Shown: positions 17,301-24,956 of the stretch, piece after piece
Numbering within the stretch: the stretch's first letter is position 1
Layout: every line of letters begins with the position of its first letter
Origin: Saprospiraceae bacterium
Lineage (GTDB): Bacteria > Bacteroidota > Bacteroidia > Chitinophagales > Saprospiraceae
Direction of reading: 5' to 3'
Length of the DNA: 39,350 nt
NCBI GenBank assembly: GCA_027488855.1
Contig: JAIYAV010000338.1
Coordinates: forward strand, 1 to 39,350
Program-made: the position numbers and the translations under genes
Notes under the pieces: generated by a model
Seen by the model: the letters and a program-made list of their open reading frames with translations, nothing else
Told to the model about the DNA's origin: nothing
Databases searched by the model: none

Positions 17301-18701
17301 TTATTCCAACCCAAATTTATCCAATAGGTACACCAATGCGGTCATGGCCGCGGTGCCCAGCTCCAATTCGCGCTTGTTGACGGTGTCAAAAGTATCAATG
17401 GCGGTGTGGTGATAATCAAAATAGCGCTGTGAATCGGGTTCAAAGCCAAACAAAACCCCCTTTTGGGAACGCAGCGGGCCAATATCAGCCCCAGAGCCAC
17501 CTTTTTTGAAGGTCAGCCCATAGGCTTCCAGCAGCGGTGACCATTCCATGATTTGTTTGTACTTTTTATCAAAAGCCCGGTTTTCCGATTCGCAGGTAAA
17601 ACCCTTTGGGGTAAAACCTCCACGGTCCGACTCAATGGCAGCCAGGTGAAACTCTTTGTTGCGGTTGGAGACCTCGGCGTAGGTTTGACCACCCTTCAAA
17701 CCGTTTTCTTCATTCATGAACAAGACACAACGAATGGTGCGTTTGGGGCGATATCCCAAACGTTTGAGCACCTGGAGTACGTCCATAGCCTGCACGCAAC
17801 CTGCTCCATCATCATGCGCACCAGTGCCCACGTCCCAGGAATCGAGGTGGCCACCGATCAGGATGATCTCTTCCGGTTTTTCACTGCCCCGGATTTCGCC
17901 AATCACGTTGTGTGAGGGTTTCATACCCATCATGTGACTGGTGTTGCGGATGAATACCCGCACGGGTTCGTCTTTGAGCAGGCGACTGAGCAACTCGGCA
18001 TCGTTGGTGCTGATGCCGAGGGCAGGAATGGGCGTAACGCCAGGCTCATAAGAAGTGCTACCCGTGTGCGGCACATCGTCGTGGCGAGTGGTCATGGAAC
18101 GTACCAAAACGGCGAGTGCTCCGTACTTGGAGGCGCGGGAAGCTCCCAGGCCCCGTTGATCTACGGCACCGCCATAAGCGGCAAAGGTGTTGAGTTGGGT
18201 GGGGTCCATCGGGCGATTGAAAAAGACAATTTTTCCGGCGAGTTTTTCACGGCCCAGGTTTTCGAGTTCGTCAAGGCGTTTGACTTCAATGACCTCGGCG
18301 CTCAGGCCATTGGGCCCCGTGCCTTCGGAATTGCCCAAGGCTAGCGCTTTGAGGTCAAAACTCCCCATTTTGGAATGCACCACCCGCACTACTTCTTTTT
18401 CCCCCCGATTCCAATGGGGTACCATACAGGGTTGAATCCAGACCGAGTCCAATCCCATGGTATCCAACATTTGGCGGGTGTATTCCACCGCAGCAGCGGC
18501 CTGTGGCGTACCACTCAGGCGGGCGCCGATTCGATTGCATAAGTAGTCCAGCCAGGGGTAGGATTTCCCTTGGGTGAGCGCCTTATTGTAAATTTCGCGG
18601 ACGTAAAAAGCGTCGGCATCCGATTTTGCATTGGCTTGAGCGTGTAAATCTTGCAATTGGCATCCGAGCACAAGCAATAACGCAAACAATTTCAGCTTCA
18701 T
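17301..18701 (-). CDS. Exported M28 family zinc peptidase with PA-type insert
   Basis: This is a 466-residue protein with a signal peptide (cleavage near HAQ, about residue 22). Residues about 120-240 form a protease-associated-like insert. The M28 catalytic domain follows with the two-zinc ligand set: the His and Asp of GGHLDSWD (near 282), Asp of GAHDDGAG, Glu-Glu of FMNEENG, Asp of ESDRGG, and a terminal His in DYHHTAIDTFD. These motifs indicate an active aminopeptidase or carboxypeptidase Q-like enzyme in the periplasm or outside the cell. It probably works with the M1 peptidase gene upstream on the same strand in peptide use, but the two are separated by 660 bp and need not be cotranscribed. 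Confidence 0.93.
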   Translation of the reverse strand: MKLKLFALLLVLGCQLQDLHAQANAKSDADAFYVREIYNKALTQGKSYPWLDYLCNRIGARLSGTPQAAAAVEYTRQMLDTMGLDSVWIQPCMVPHWNRGEKEVVRVVHSKMGSFDLKALALGNSEGTGPNGLSAEVIEVKRLDELENLGREKLAGKIVFFNRPMDPTQLNTFAAYGGAVDQRGLGASRASKYGALAVLVRSMTTRHDDVPHTGSTSYEPGVTPIPALGISTNDAELLSRLLKDEPVRVFIRNTSHMMGMKPSHNVIGEIRGSEKPEEIILIGGHLDSWDVGTGAHDDGAGCVQAMDVLQVLKRLGYRPKRTIRCVLFMNEENGLKGGQTYAEVSNRNKEFHLAAIESDRGGFTPKGFTCESENRAFDKKYKQIMEWSPLLEAYGLTFKKGGSGADIGPLRSQKGVLFGFEPDSQRYFDYHHTAIDTFDTVNKRELELGTAAMTALVYLLDKFGLE

Positions 18702-19362
18702 GAGTAAGTGGTATTAAATGGTACATTGCGTGAATCAAAAAAAAGTTCAAAAAGGGCCAAAAAAAGTTTTTTTGGCTTTTTTGGAAAAAAATTTTCTATT
18801 TCTCGAAAAAAGCAAATTTTTATCGCCGAAAAGGGGGTTTTACTTAGTATAAAATCTAATTGCGTAAAAGGAGCTTTGTTTGTAAATTAAACAAAGTGCC
18901 CTTTTTGGAAAAAAGATTTGATATTTTCAAAAAAACGCCATATTTTAGCGCTATCAATTAAAAAGAACAAAGAGTTATTGAAAAATTTGTAATTGTACTT
19001 TTTACAATAACTTCATTTGTTTTTAGCGACTTGAAGAAGATTTTCGAAAAATATAATTTGGTTTTATTTGGTTAGGGCTGAGGTAGTGCTGTGGTAGCGC
19101 TGCCTCCTTTTTTTTGCCCAGACCTGAAGGTTTGGGCAAAAATCCCACGACTGAAGTCGTGGGTTAGCACTGTGGGTGGCCTCCCACGGATAAATCCGTG
19201 GGTTGGCGGTGTATCTTGAAGGAATGAAAGGCCAACACACCCACACTATCACACTCAAACCCACACCCATTCTTGCGGATAAATCCGTGGGTTGGCGTAG
19301 TTCCTTGAGGGAATGAAATGCCAACACACCCACACCTTCAAACCCAAACTCACACCCATTTT
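18702..19362. other. 660-bp gene-free, AT-rich, hairpin-rich region
   Basis: No convincing gene is seen. 18720-19060 is strongly AT-rich. It contains a perfect 10-bp hairpin GCCAAAAAAA/TTTTTTTGGC at 18756-18776, an 8-bp hairpin CTTTGTTT/AAACAAAG at 18874-18896, and ATTGTA/TACAAT near 18992-19008. From 19141 it carries REP-like hairpins and an 89-bp tandem duplication, listed separately. The promoter of the leftward M28 gene must lie at the left end. A small RNA is possible but not shown. Confidence 0.6.
19143..19205. repeat. Pair of REP-like hairpins (CCCACG type)
   Basis: CCCACGAC-tgaa-GTCGTGGG at 19144-19163 and CCCACGGAT-aa-ATCCGTGGG at 19183-19202 are two perfect hairpins of one family. 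Related hairpins occur at 29125-29240 with a consistent C:A mismatch. This family looks like a dispersed REP-type element of this genome. Confidence 0.75.
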
Positions 19363-19365
19363 TCA
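19188..19365. repeat. Tandem duplication, period 89 bp
   Basis: The unit starts with ggataaatccgtgggttggc at 19188 and again at 19277. It continues through a gaaggaatgaaa / gccaacacacccacac block and ends in cacaccca. Each unit can fold GGGTTGGC against GCCAACACACCC. The two copies differ at scattered positions. The right end touches the stop of the leftward M1 peptidase gene. Confidence 0.8.
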
Positions 19366-21744
19366 CGGTCTTGCTTTTTTAGCTTTAGCTTTCTGCATCG
19401 GATTTGGACCTTCCTCTATTTTATGGGCTTTGAACACCTGAAAGCGGGTTGGTACCTGTTTGACGGGCCAGTTGTTGTTGCTTTCGTCGATGTCGGCGGT
19501 TTCGCGGAAGGGGTCGAGGCGTACGGCTTTCACCATTTTGTCTTTGACGAAGACCTTTTTGAACTGGTTTTCGTTTTTGCGCCATATTTCGGCGGGAATG
19601 CGGTCAACTTGGGTGCTGCCATCCGCAAAGGTCCATTCCAGGATGATCGGCATCACTAAACCACCTTTGTTACTGAATTGTAGCTCATAGTAGTGCTTAT
19701 CGCCAAACTGTTTGGTTTTTTCGTCCTTGCTATAGGTTTGATCGTAGAGGGATACCTTGACTTCCTCAATGGAGTCTGCAGTGGCCCAGGGCTGATAGGT
19801 GGTGTAAAAATCCTTCAGGGTGGTATCCCGGTCTATCAAGGGCACCTTGCCCGCTTCTTTGTTGCGCAGCTTATTGATGTCGTAAAAAGGTTTTTCGGCC
19901 TTGTTTTTCTCCACTATTTCCTGTTTGACAGGGTTGTTCTCCAAATCCACCCGGTAGTATTTGATGCTGTCCAGCGAAATGTCCACTGCATCGGTGGTGA
20001 AAAACCAGCCGCGCCAAAACCAGTCCAAATCCACTCCGCTGGCATCTTCCATGGTGCGGAAAAAATCGGCTGGCGTGGGGTGTTTAAACGCCCAGCGGCG
20101 GCAATATTCCTTGAAGGCGTAGTCAAACAGTTCCCGACCCATCACCGTTTCGCGCAGGATGTTGAGGGCAGTAGCGGGTTTGCGGTAGGCATTGGCAAAG
20201 AAGTCGACGATGTTGTCGCTGTTGGTCATGATGGGCTCCAGTTGGTCTTTGGGCAACTTCATGTAATCCACAATCTGGTGCGCCGGGCCAAACCAGGGTT
20301 TGTAATCATTGTCCATTTCCCGCTCGGCCACAAACTGCACGAAGCTGTTGAATCCCTCATCAAACCAGCTCCATTGCCGCTCATCGCTGTTGATGATCAT
20401 CGGGAAATAATTGTGCCCTACTTCGTGAATGATGGTGGAGACCGCGTCGATCTTGGTCGATTCCGAATAGGTGCCATCCGGCTCCGCTCTACCCGGATTG
20501 AAACAAATCATCGGGTACTCCATGCCGTTGGCTGCTTCTACTGAAATGGCGGTAGGGTAGGGGAATGGTATGGTGTATTTGGAATAGGTATTAATGGTGT
20601 GTTGAATGGCCTTGGTGGAATACTTGCGGTAAATGGGGTAAGCCTCCTTGGCGTAATAACTCATACACATCATCTTTTTGCCCTCCTCGGTGGTATTGGC
20701 CAGGGCATCCCACACAAACTTGCGGCTGGCACCCCAGGCAAAATCGCGCACGTTGTTGGCTTGGTAAATCCAGGTTTTGAGCTCCGTGGCCCTTTTGGCT
20801 TTTTCGGTTTTTTTGGCCTCTTCAAGCGTGACAATTTCGATGGGCTCCTTGGATTGCTGGGCTTGTTGCCAGCGGGTGTATTGAGCCGGACTGAGCAAGG
20901 TGGAGTAATTGAGGCATTCCCCCGTTGCCGCAACCACATAATCGGTGGGCAGCGTCATTTTGACCACAAAATTGCCGAAGGTCAGTGCAAATTCAGCACG
21001 TCCGGTGAATTGTTTGTTTTGCCAACCCGCAAAATCGCTGTACGCACAGAGCCGGGGATACCATTGGGTGATGGTAAAAATGTAATTGTCTTCGCCTGGG
21101 AAATATTCATAGCCACCGCGAGCTAGGTTGGTCGCGCTATTGCTCGCAATATCGTCCAGACTGATGCGGTCCACCAGATAATAATGCCACTTGACGCGAA
21201 AAGCAAAGGAACTGCCTGGCTTGAGTGGCTCGGGGAGCTCAATGCGCATCATTGTTTGGTTGATGCTGTATTTGAGCGCCTTGCCATTGGCATCGGCCAC
21301 TTCTTCGATTTTGCAACCAAATTTATCTTTGCCCTTGCCGGGCTCCAGGCCACGCATCTGGTTTTCGCTCATGGTGTTGTTGATGCTGGTTGGGTCAAAA
21401 ACCTGATTGGGATTATCAGCGGCGTGTTGGTTTTCGTCGAGTTGGAGCCAGAGGTAGCGCAGAGGCTGGGGCGACTGGTTGACATAAGTGATGTTTTCGC
21501 TGCCATTGAGGCGCAGGTTGTTCACATCCAGGGTACACTCGATGTCGTAATCACAGCGCTGTTGCCAATATTGTGGGCCGGGTGCACCGTCGATGTTGCG
21601 GTAGTTGTTGGGATCGGGAAGCAGATCGGTGATTTGCTCAAATTTGTTGCCGTGGTTAGAAACGGGTTGGGCAAAAAGGCCCACACTCCACAACAAAAGG
21701 CTAAGGCTAATCCAGCTGCGCTGGATGGAGGGCTGTTGAAACAT
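19363..21744 (-). CDS. Exported M1 family metallopeptidase
   Basis: This 793-residue protein has a signal peptide ending near FAQP (about residue 27). The N-terminal beta domain is followed by the M1 catalytic domain with HEVGH near residue 438 and the distal Glu in WFDEGFNSF near residue 460. The exopeptidase-type GxMEN motif appears as NGMEYP around residue 407, a variant seen in Bacteroidota M1 proteins. The C-terminal part (about 620-793) is a separate beta-rich region ending in a Lys/Ala tail. It is likely a periplasmic or outer-membrane aminopeptidase-like enzyme. The 3' end overlaps the last bases of a tandem duplication. Confidence 0.92.
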   Translation of the reverse strand: MFQQPSIQRSWISLSLLLWSVGLFAQPVSNHGNKFEQITDLLPDPNNYRNIDGAPGPQYWQQRCDYDIECTLDVNNLRLNGSENITYVNQSPQPLRYLWLQLDENQHAADNPNQVFDPTSINNTMSENQMRGLEPGKGKDKFGCKIEEVADANGKALKYSINQTMMRIELPEPLKPGSSFAFRVKWHYYLVDRISLDDIASNSATNLARGGYEYFPGEDNYIFTITQWYPRLCAYSDFAGWQNKQFTGRAEFALTFGNFVVKMTLPTDYVVAATGECLNYSTLLSPAQYTRWQQAQQSKEPIEIVTLEEAKKTEKAKRATELKTWIYQANNVRDFAWGASRKFVWDALANTTEEGKKMMCMSYYAKEAYPIYRKYSTKAIQHTINTYSKYTIPFPYPTAISVEAANGMEYPMICFNPGRAEPDGTYSESTKIDAVSTIIHEVGHNYFPMIINSDERQWSWFDEGFNSFVQFVAEREMDNDYKPWFGPAHQIVDYMKLPKDQLEPIMTNSDNIVDFFANAYRKPATALNILRETVMGRELFDYAFKEYCRRWAFKHPTPADFFRTMEDASGVDLDWFWRGWFFTTDAVDISLDSIKYYRVDLENNPVKQEIVEKNKAEKPFYDINKLRNKEAGKVPLIDRDTTLKDFYTTYQPWATADSIEEVKVSLYDQTYSKDEKTKQFGDKHYYELQFSNKGGLVMPIILEWTFADGSTQVDRIPAEIWRKNENQFKKVFVKDKMVKAVRLDPFRETADIDESNNNWPVKQVPTRFQVFKAHKIEEGPNPMQKAKAKKARP

Positions 21745-22083
21745 AAAAAGTGGTTTTAAATGGGAAAAGCGTGCTTAATGTAAAGTTCAATAATTTCTAG
21801 ACTTTTAGGGCAAAATTGGCCAATAATATGGTTGGAAAATAAAAAGGCCCGCTAGAACAATTCTTCTAGCGGGCTACTAAGCCGTTTTACCTCATCTTAC
21901 TTCATCCAAAATGGAATCAGGATGATCCCGATCACACAAGGAGGTGTTTTGAGTTCCTGGCTCCGTTCCGTGATGGGGAGATTTTTTTTACTATTTTTTT
22001 GCCTCACTTTTTTTGCAACCAATCAAAACAAATCAAAAAGAGTGGCGTTTAAATTTCAATACTTTCAAAATATATTGAAAACA
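21745..22083. other. Divergent intergenic region between M1 peptidase and DUF1990
   Basis: The region holds the hairpin at 21847-21874 and presumably both divergent promoters. The frame of the DUF1990 gene is open back to 21922, but that stretch does not look like the family's N terminus. No clear TAnnTTTG element was found for either gene. Confidence 0.5.
21847..21874 (-). terminator. Perfect 11-bp hairpin with T tract on the minus strand
   Basis: GCCCGCTAGAA at 21847-21857 pairs with TTCTAGCGGGC at 21864-21874. On the minus strand the stem is followed by CTTTTTATTTT, so it should stop leftward transcription. It lies between divergent genes, where no leftward gene is known upstream. Confidence 0.75.
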
Positions 22084-22659
22084 ATGAATCCTTCATTCAC
22101 CTTCCCCAGCGCTGCTGCATTGGCTCAGCATTGGCAAACACAACAAACCCAACCCTTTGCTTATCCAGAAGTAGGCAGTAGTGCCGTTGCTTCTCCCCCT
22201 GGTTATGACCACGATCATGAAGCTACCCTGCTGGGTTTTGGGGATGGAGTGTTTCGGGCAGCCGCCCAGGCCTTGCGCGAATGGGCCATGTTTCCACCAA
22301 CTTGGACCCAAATTTACCCGAGCAATGCCCCAATTGAAACGGGTACTGTGGTATTGGTTTTGTTCAGGTTATTTGGATTGTGGTGGTGGCGCAACAGCTC
22401 CCGCATCGTTTACCTCATCGACGAGCCCGCCCGTTTTGGCTTTGCTTATGGAACCTTACCTGCACACATTGAAAAGGGTGAAGAGATTTTTTGGGTGGAA
22501 TTGAGGGATGATGGCAGCGTGTGGTATTCCATTCAAGCCTTTTCGAAGCCCAACCGCTGGTATGTGTGGCTGGGTTATCCACTGGCGCGGGCCTATCAGC
22601 GGAAGTTTCGGCGCGATTCATTTGCGGCAATGGAGGGGAGAGTGAAAAATGAAAAGTGA
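22084..22659 (+). CDS. DUF1990 family protein
   Basis: The ATG at 22084 gives 191 residues. The family features are clear: GYDHDHEATLLGFGDGVF, then ALREWAMFPPTW, IETGTVVLVLFR, RIVYLIDEPARFGFAYGTLPAHIEKGEEIFWVE, and VWYSIQAFSKP with a terminal GYPLARAYQRKFRRDS. The fold is expected to be a START/polyketide cyclase-like barrel; the function is unknown. Its last residues (VKNEK) are encoded by a 14-bp tandem repeat that continues into the next gene's start. The next gene is a YndJ-like membrane protein 17 bp downstream, so the pair is probably one operon. Confidence 0.87.
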   Translation: MNPSFTFPSAAALAQHWQTQQTQPFAYPEVGSSAVASPPGYDHDHEATLLGFGDGVFRAAAQALREWAMFPPTWTQIYPSNAPIETGTVVLVLFRLFGLWWWRNSSRIVYLIDEPARFGFAYGTLPAHIEKGEEIFWVELRDDGSVWYSIQAFSKPNRWYVWLGYPLARAYQRKFRRDSFAAMEGRVKNEK

Positions 22660-22683
22660 ATGGCGAAAAGTGAAAAATGAAAA
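22641..22683. repeat. 14-bp tandem repeat at the DUF1990-YndJ junction
   Basis: Three units of agtgaaaaatgaaa start at 22641, 22655 and 22669; the middle one is diverged. They cover the DUF1990 stop and the first codons of the next gene. The unit is two heptamers, like the arm of the palindrome at 1-175, but here no inverted copy follows. Confidence 0.75.
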
Positions 22684-23615
22684 GTATGGGAAAGCGAATA
22701 AGCAGTTGGGAGCTAATTTTTGGAGGATTGGGGCTGGTGTTGTATTGGGTGTGGAAGGGTAGTGTGCGGCCTTTGGAAAAGGATTGGGTGGAATTGTTGG
22801 TGTTGTTGGGGGCGATGGTATTCGTGCCTATGGCCATGCAGCAGTCGGGTGGCTTGAAGACGAAAGCTGAGCGTTTCGGGGTGATTTTGTCAACTTGGGC
22901 CTTGCTGTTGGCTTATTTGCAGGAGTCAGGGATACTGGCAGCATTGTTAGCTTTACCCTGGATGTTGGTTTCAATTTGGTTGTTGGGTAATGCCTTTCAA
23001 AAACTGTTGTTGTCACCAATGACGCTGGCCGACAAGGTTCAATTTGCAGCGTACCTGTATTTTCCAATTGCCCCACTCGCCGCATTCAGCGACCGCCTGG
23101 ATTGGGCTCCACTGGGATTTAGCCCCATCATCATTTTGTTGACGGCAGCGCATTTTCACTATGCTGGTTTTTTGTTGCCCTGGGTGTTGGCGAATCTACT
23201 GCGCCAACGGGAGCCCTCAATTTTGCAGCATTGGGTGGCTTGGGCGGTATTGTTGGGCATTCCGGCGGTAGCAGTGGGGATCACTTCGGCCCAATTTGGG
23301 GTCGATCCCTGGCTGGAGACTTTTGCCGCTACTTTGATGGCCTTGGGTGGCTTGGGAGTAGCGGTTTGGCATGCAGGCCTAGCGCTGGAGTCGGGCCAAT
23401 CTTGGCTGCAAAGATTGGGTAGGCTAGGGCTGTTTTTGTGTTTGGCTACAGGAATGACCCTCGCCTTATTGTATGGCTGGCGCAACTATTTTCCCCTTCC
23501 CTTTTTATCCATTCCCTGGATGTATGCCTTACATGGCACTATGAATACGCTGGGCGTAGGCGTGTTCGGGATTCTGGTGTGGGGCAAAACTTTACAAAAT
23601 AACCACACAACGTAG
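22677..23615 (+). CDS. YndJ-like integral membrane protein
   Basis: This 312-residue protein is hydrophobic almost throughout, with about eight to nine predicted membrane segments. It has the charged loops and small motifs (YFPIAPLAA, AAHFHYAGFLLPWVLANLL, MHGTMN-like ALHGTMNTLG near the end) that I associate with the YndJ family. The HFHYAG and LHGTMN histidines look like conserved polar sites in the membrane. The function is unknown. The pairing with DUF1990 upstream fits this assignment. The start at 22677 is in the tandem repeat; an ATG at 22686 is also possible. A giant palindrome follows the stop codon. Confidence 0.75.
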   Translation: MKSMGKRISSWELIFGGLGLVLYWVWKGSVRPLEKDWVELLVLLGAMVFVPMAMQQSGGLKTKAERFGVILSTWALLLAYLQESGILAALLALPWMLVSIWLLGNAFQKLLLSPMTLADKVQFAAYLYFPIAPLAAFSDRLDWAPLGFSPIIILLTAAHFHYAGFLLPWVLANLLRQREPSILQHWVAWAVLLGIPAVAVGITSAQFGVDPWLETFAATLMALGGLGVAVWHAGLALESGQSWLQRLGRLGLFLCLATGMTLALLYGWRNYFPLPFLSIPWMYALHGTMNTLGVGVFGILVWGKTLQNNHTT

Positions 23616-23672
23616 GGCGCTCGTAAACTTTCAAGCGCAAGGAAAAATCTCGTTTAAGCTGAACTCCCTACG
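23611..23672. repeat. 7-bp inverted repeat over the YndJ stop codon
   Basis: CGTAGGG at 23611-23617 and CCCTACG at 23666-23672 are complementary; the first contains the YndJ stop codon. It borders the giant palindrome on its left. Confidence 0.45.
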
Positions 23673-23675
23673 AGC

Positions 23676-23867
23676 CACTACGTGGTGCGCTCGTCGATCC
23701 CCTAATGCTCACTGCGTGAGCGGGCTCGACGATCGCGGGCTCCAGAGCCTACTCCTTGTCGGGCAAGGGGTAAAATGCTTAAAGGAGCGGTAGGCTCTAA
23801 AATCTGCGATCGTCGAGCCCGCTCGCCTAAGCGAGCATTAGGGGATCGACGAGCGCCCACGTAGTGG
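23676..23867. repeat. Giant palindrome with more than 80-bp arms and nested hairpins
   Basis: The left arm (23676-23757) and right arm (23781-23867) are complementary over most of their length, with one diverged block near the tip. The spacer is 23 nt. Inside each arm is a small hairpin whose sequence differs between arms but stays self-complementary: GCTCAC-tgc-GTGAGC (23707-23721) and GCTCGC-ctaa-GCGAGC (23821-23836). It follows the YndJ gene and may terminate it, but it is far larger than a terminator needs to be. Confidence 0.88.
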
Positions 23868-23978
23868 TCGGTAAAATCTCAGACGATCAAAACCATAACC
23901 CTCCTCCCTCCTTCCCGTACATCCTTAAAAAGTACCCTTTCCTCGTTATTCTCTCCTTTTCTATCGAAAAAAACCGAA

Positions 23979-24050
23979 CTTAGTTTGACTTTTAAACTAA
24001 GCCTTTGTATATTTGAATCATCGAAGGTTAGTTTAGAATTAAAACTAAGT
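23979..24050 (+). promoter_or_regulatory. Strong promoter bracketed by two dyad operators
   Basis: TTTG at 23984-23987, a 20-bp gap and TATATTTG at 24008-24015 fit the Bacteroidota promoter consensus at both boxes. The dyad CTTAGTTT-N7-AAACTAAG (23979-24001) overlaps the -33 box. A second dyad TTAGTTT-N7-AAACTAA (24028-24048) lies just after the expected start of transcription. The J-domain gene starts at 24053. Two sites around a promoter suggest repression by a dimeric regulator; its identity is unknown. Confidence 0.75.
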
Positions 24051-24052
24051 AT

Positions 24053-24925
24053 ATGCTACCACAGGAACTCATCACCAAAATCAACAACGCCAGTCACTTG
24101 GGTGAAGTATTGGAGTTGAACAACTGGAAAAAACAGTACAGCGATATGGCCCGTATGTTGCATCCAGACCTGTGCAGCATCCCTGATGCAGCCGATGCTT
24201 TTGCCCGTTTGAATGCCTTGAAGGAAGGCTGGGAAAAAGGCTACCGCTTTAGTGATGATGCAGGTGCAGTGCGGGCTCAGAACACCACGATTACTTTTGT
24301 TGGCGACCCCAAACTGTTGTTGCAATCGTACCGAAATTACGGCTACCTCAAAAGTTTGCGCCATCCCGCAGCCCAACATTTTCACCGCTACCTGCCCGAA
24401 TCCATGGTGTTGGATGGAGAAGTACTGACGCTTCAACTCCGCCACCGTGCTGCACCACTGACGGGACTGACTTTGCCACAAGGGCACGCCAACTGGATTT
24501 TGTCCCGCTTACTGGAGTTCAATACCTGGCTGGCGCAGGAAGGCTGGACGCACTGTGGCATCAACCCCGAAAGTGTATTGGTGGTACCCGAAACCCACGG
24601 CATTATCCTGAGCTCTTTTTACCACCTTACTCCGCTGGAGGGAGCGGTAAAAACGATCTCCGCCAAGTACAAACACTGGTATCCCAATGCCCTGTTTGTG
24701 GACAAAAAAGCGCTGCCGATGATCGACCTAGAGCTAAGCAAACGAACCATTGTCACCCTGCTCGGCGACCCCTCCGGGATGGGCATCAAACTACAAAAAA
24801 CGCACAACCCCGCGATGATTGACTTTTTACTTACTGCACATACCGACGCATTTGAATGCTACGACAAGTACCGCAAGTTGCTCGACAAGCACTTCCCGAA
24901 AAAGTTTCTGCCTTTAAATCTTTAA
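24053..24925 (+). CDS. J-domain-like protein with a C-terminal pseudokinase domain
   Basis: This is a 290-residue cytoplasmic protein. Residues 1-65 look like a J domain: a helix with WKKQYSDMARML, the His37-Pro38-Asp39 motif, and DAADAFARLNALKEGWEK. Residues about 75-270 resemble a Ser/Thr kinase C lobe. HCGINPESVLV (167-177) sits where kinases have HxDhxxxN, but the catalytic Asp is Gly169, the Lys is Asn171 and the Asn is Ser174. The DFG position reads Ser-Ser-Phe (187-189). LPMIDLELSKRTIVTLLG (221-238) matches the kinase helix F region with its Asp. It is therefore probably an inactive kinase fold that recruits DnaK through HPD. A vWA gene follows 31 bp later in the same operon. Confidence 0.72.
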   Translation: MLPQELITKINNASHLGEVLELNNWKKQYSDMARMLHPDLCSIPDAADAFARLNALKEGWEKGYRFSDDAGAVRAQNTTITFVGDPKLLLQSYRNYGYLKSLRHPAAQHFHRYLPESMVLDGEVLTLQLRHRAAPLTGLTLPQGHANWILSRLLEFNTWLAQEGWTHCGINPESVLVVPETHGIILSSFYHLTPLEGAVKTISAKYKHWYPNALFVDKKALPMIDLELSKRTIVTLLGDPSGMGIKLQKTHNPAMIDFLLTAHTDAFECYDKYRKLLDKHFPKKFLPLNL

Positions 24926-24956
24926 TCAACTTTTATAATCCTAAAAATAAACAGCT

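Noticed and set aside
18708-18890. Rightward 60-codon frame in the AT-rich gap
   Set aside because: Lys/Phe/Ser-rich translation of low-complexity AT DNA that includes two hairpins; no gene-like features.
19064-19366. Leftward 100-codon frame over the REP hairpins
   Set aside because: Its translation simply reads the tandem 89-bp units and hairpins (repeated TANPRIYP-like blocks), so it is a by-product of the repeats.
19693-20544. Rightward 283-codon frame
   Set aside because: It is antisense to the M1 peptidase gene, whose catalytic motifs are clear in the other strand; the translation has no recognisable family.
23676-23867. Possible tRNA or riboswitch
   Set aside because: No T-arm, anticodon or CCA pattern and no known riboswitch core; it is a nearly perfect long inverted repeat.
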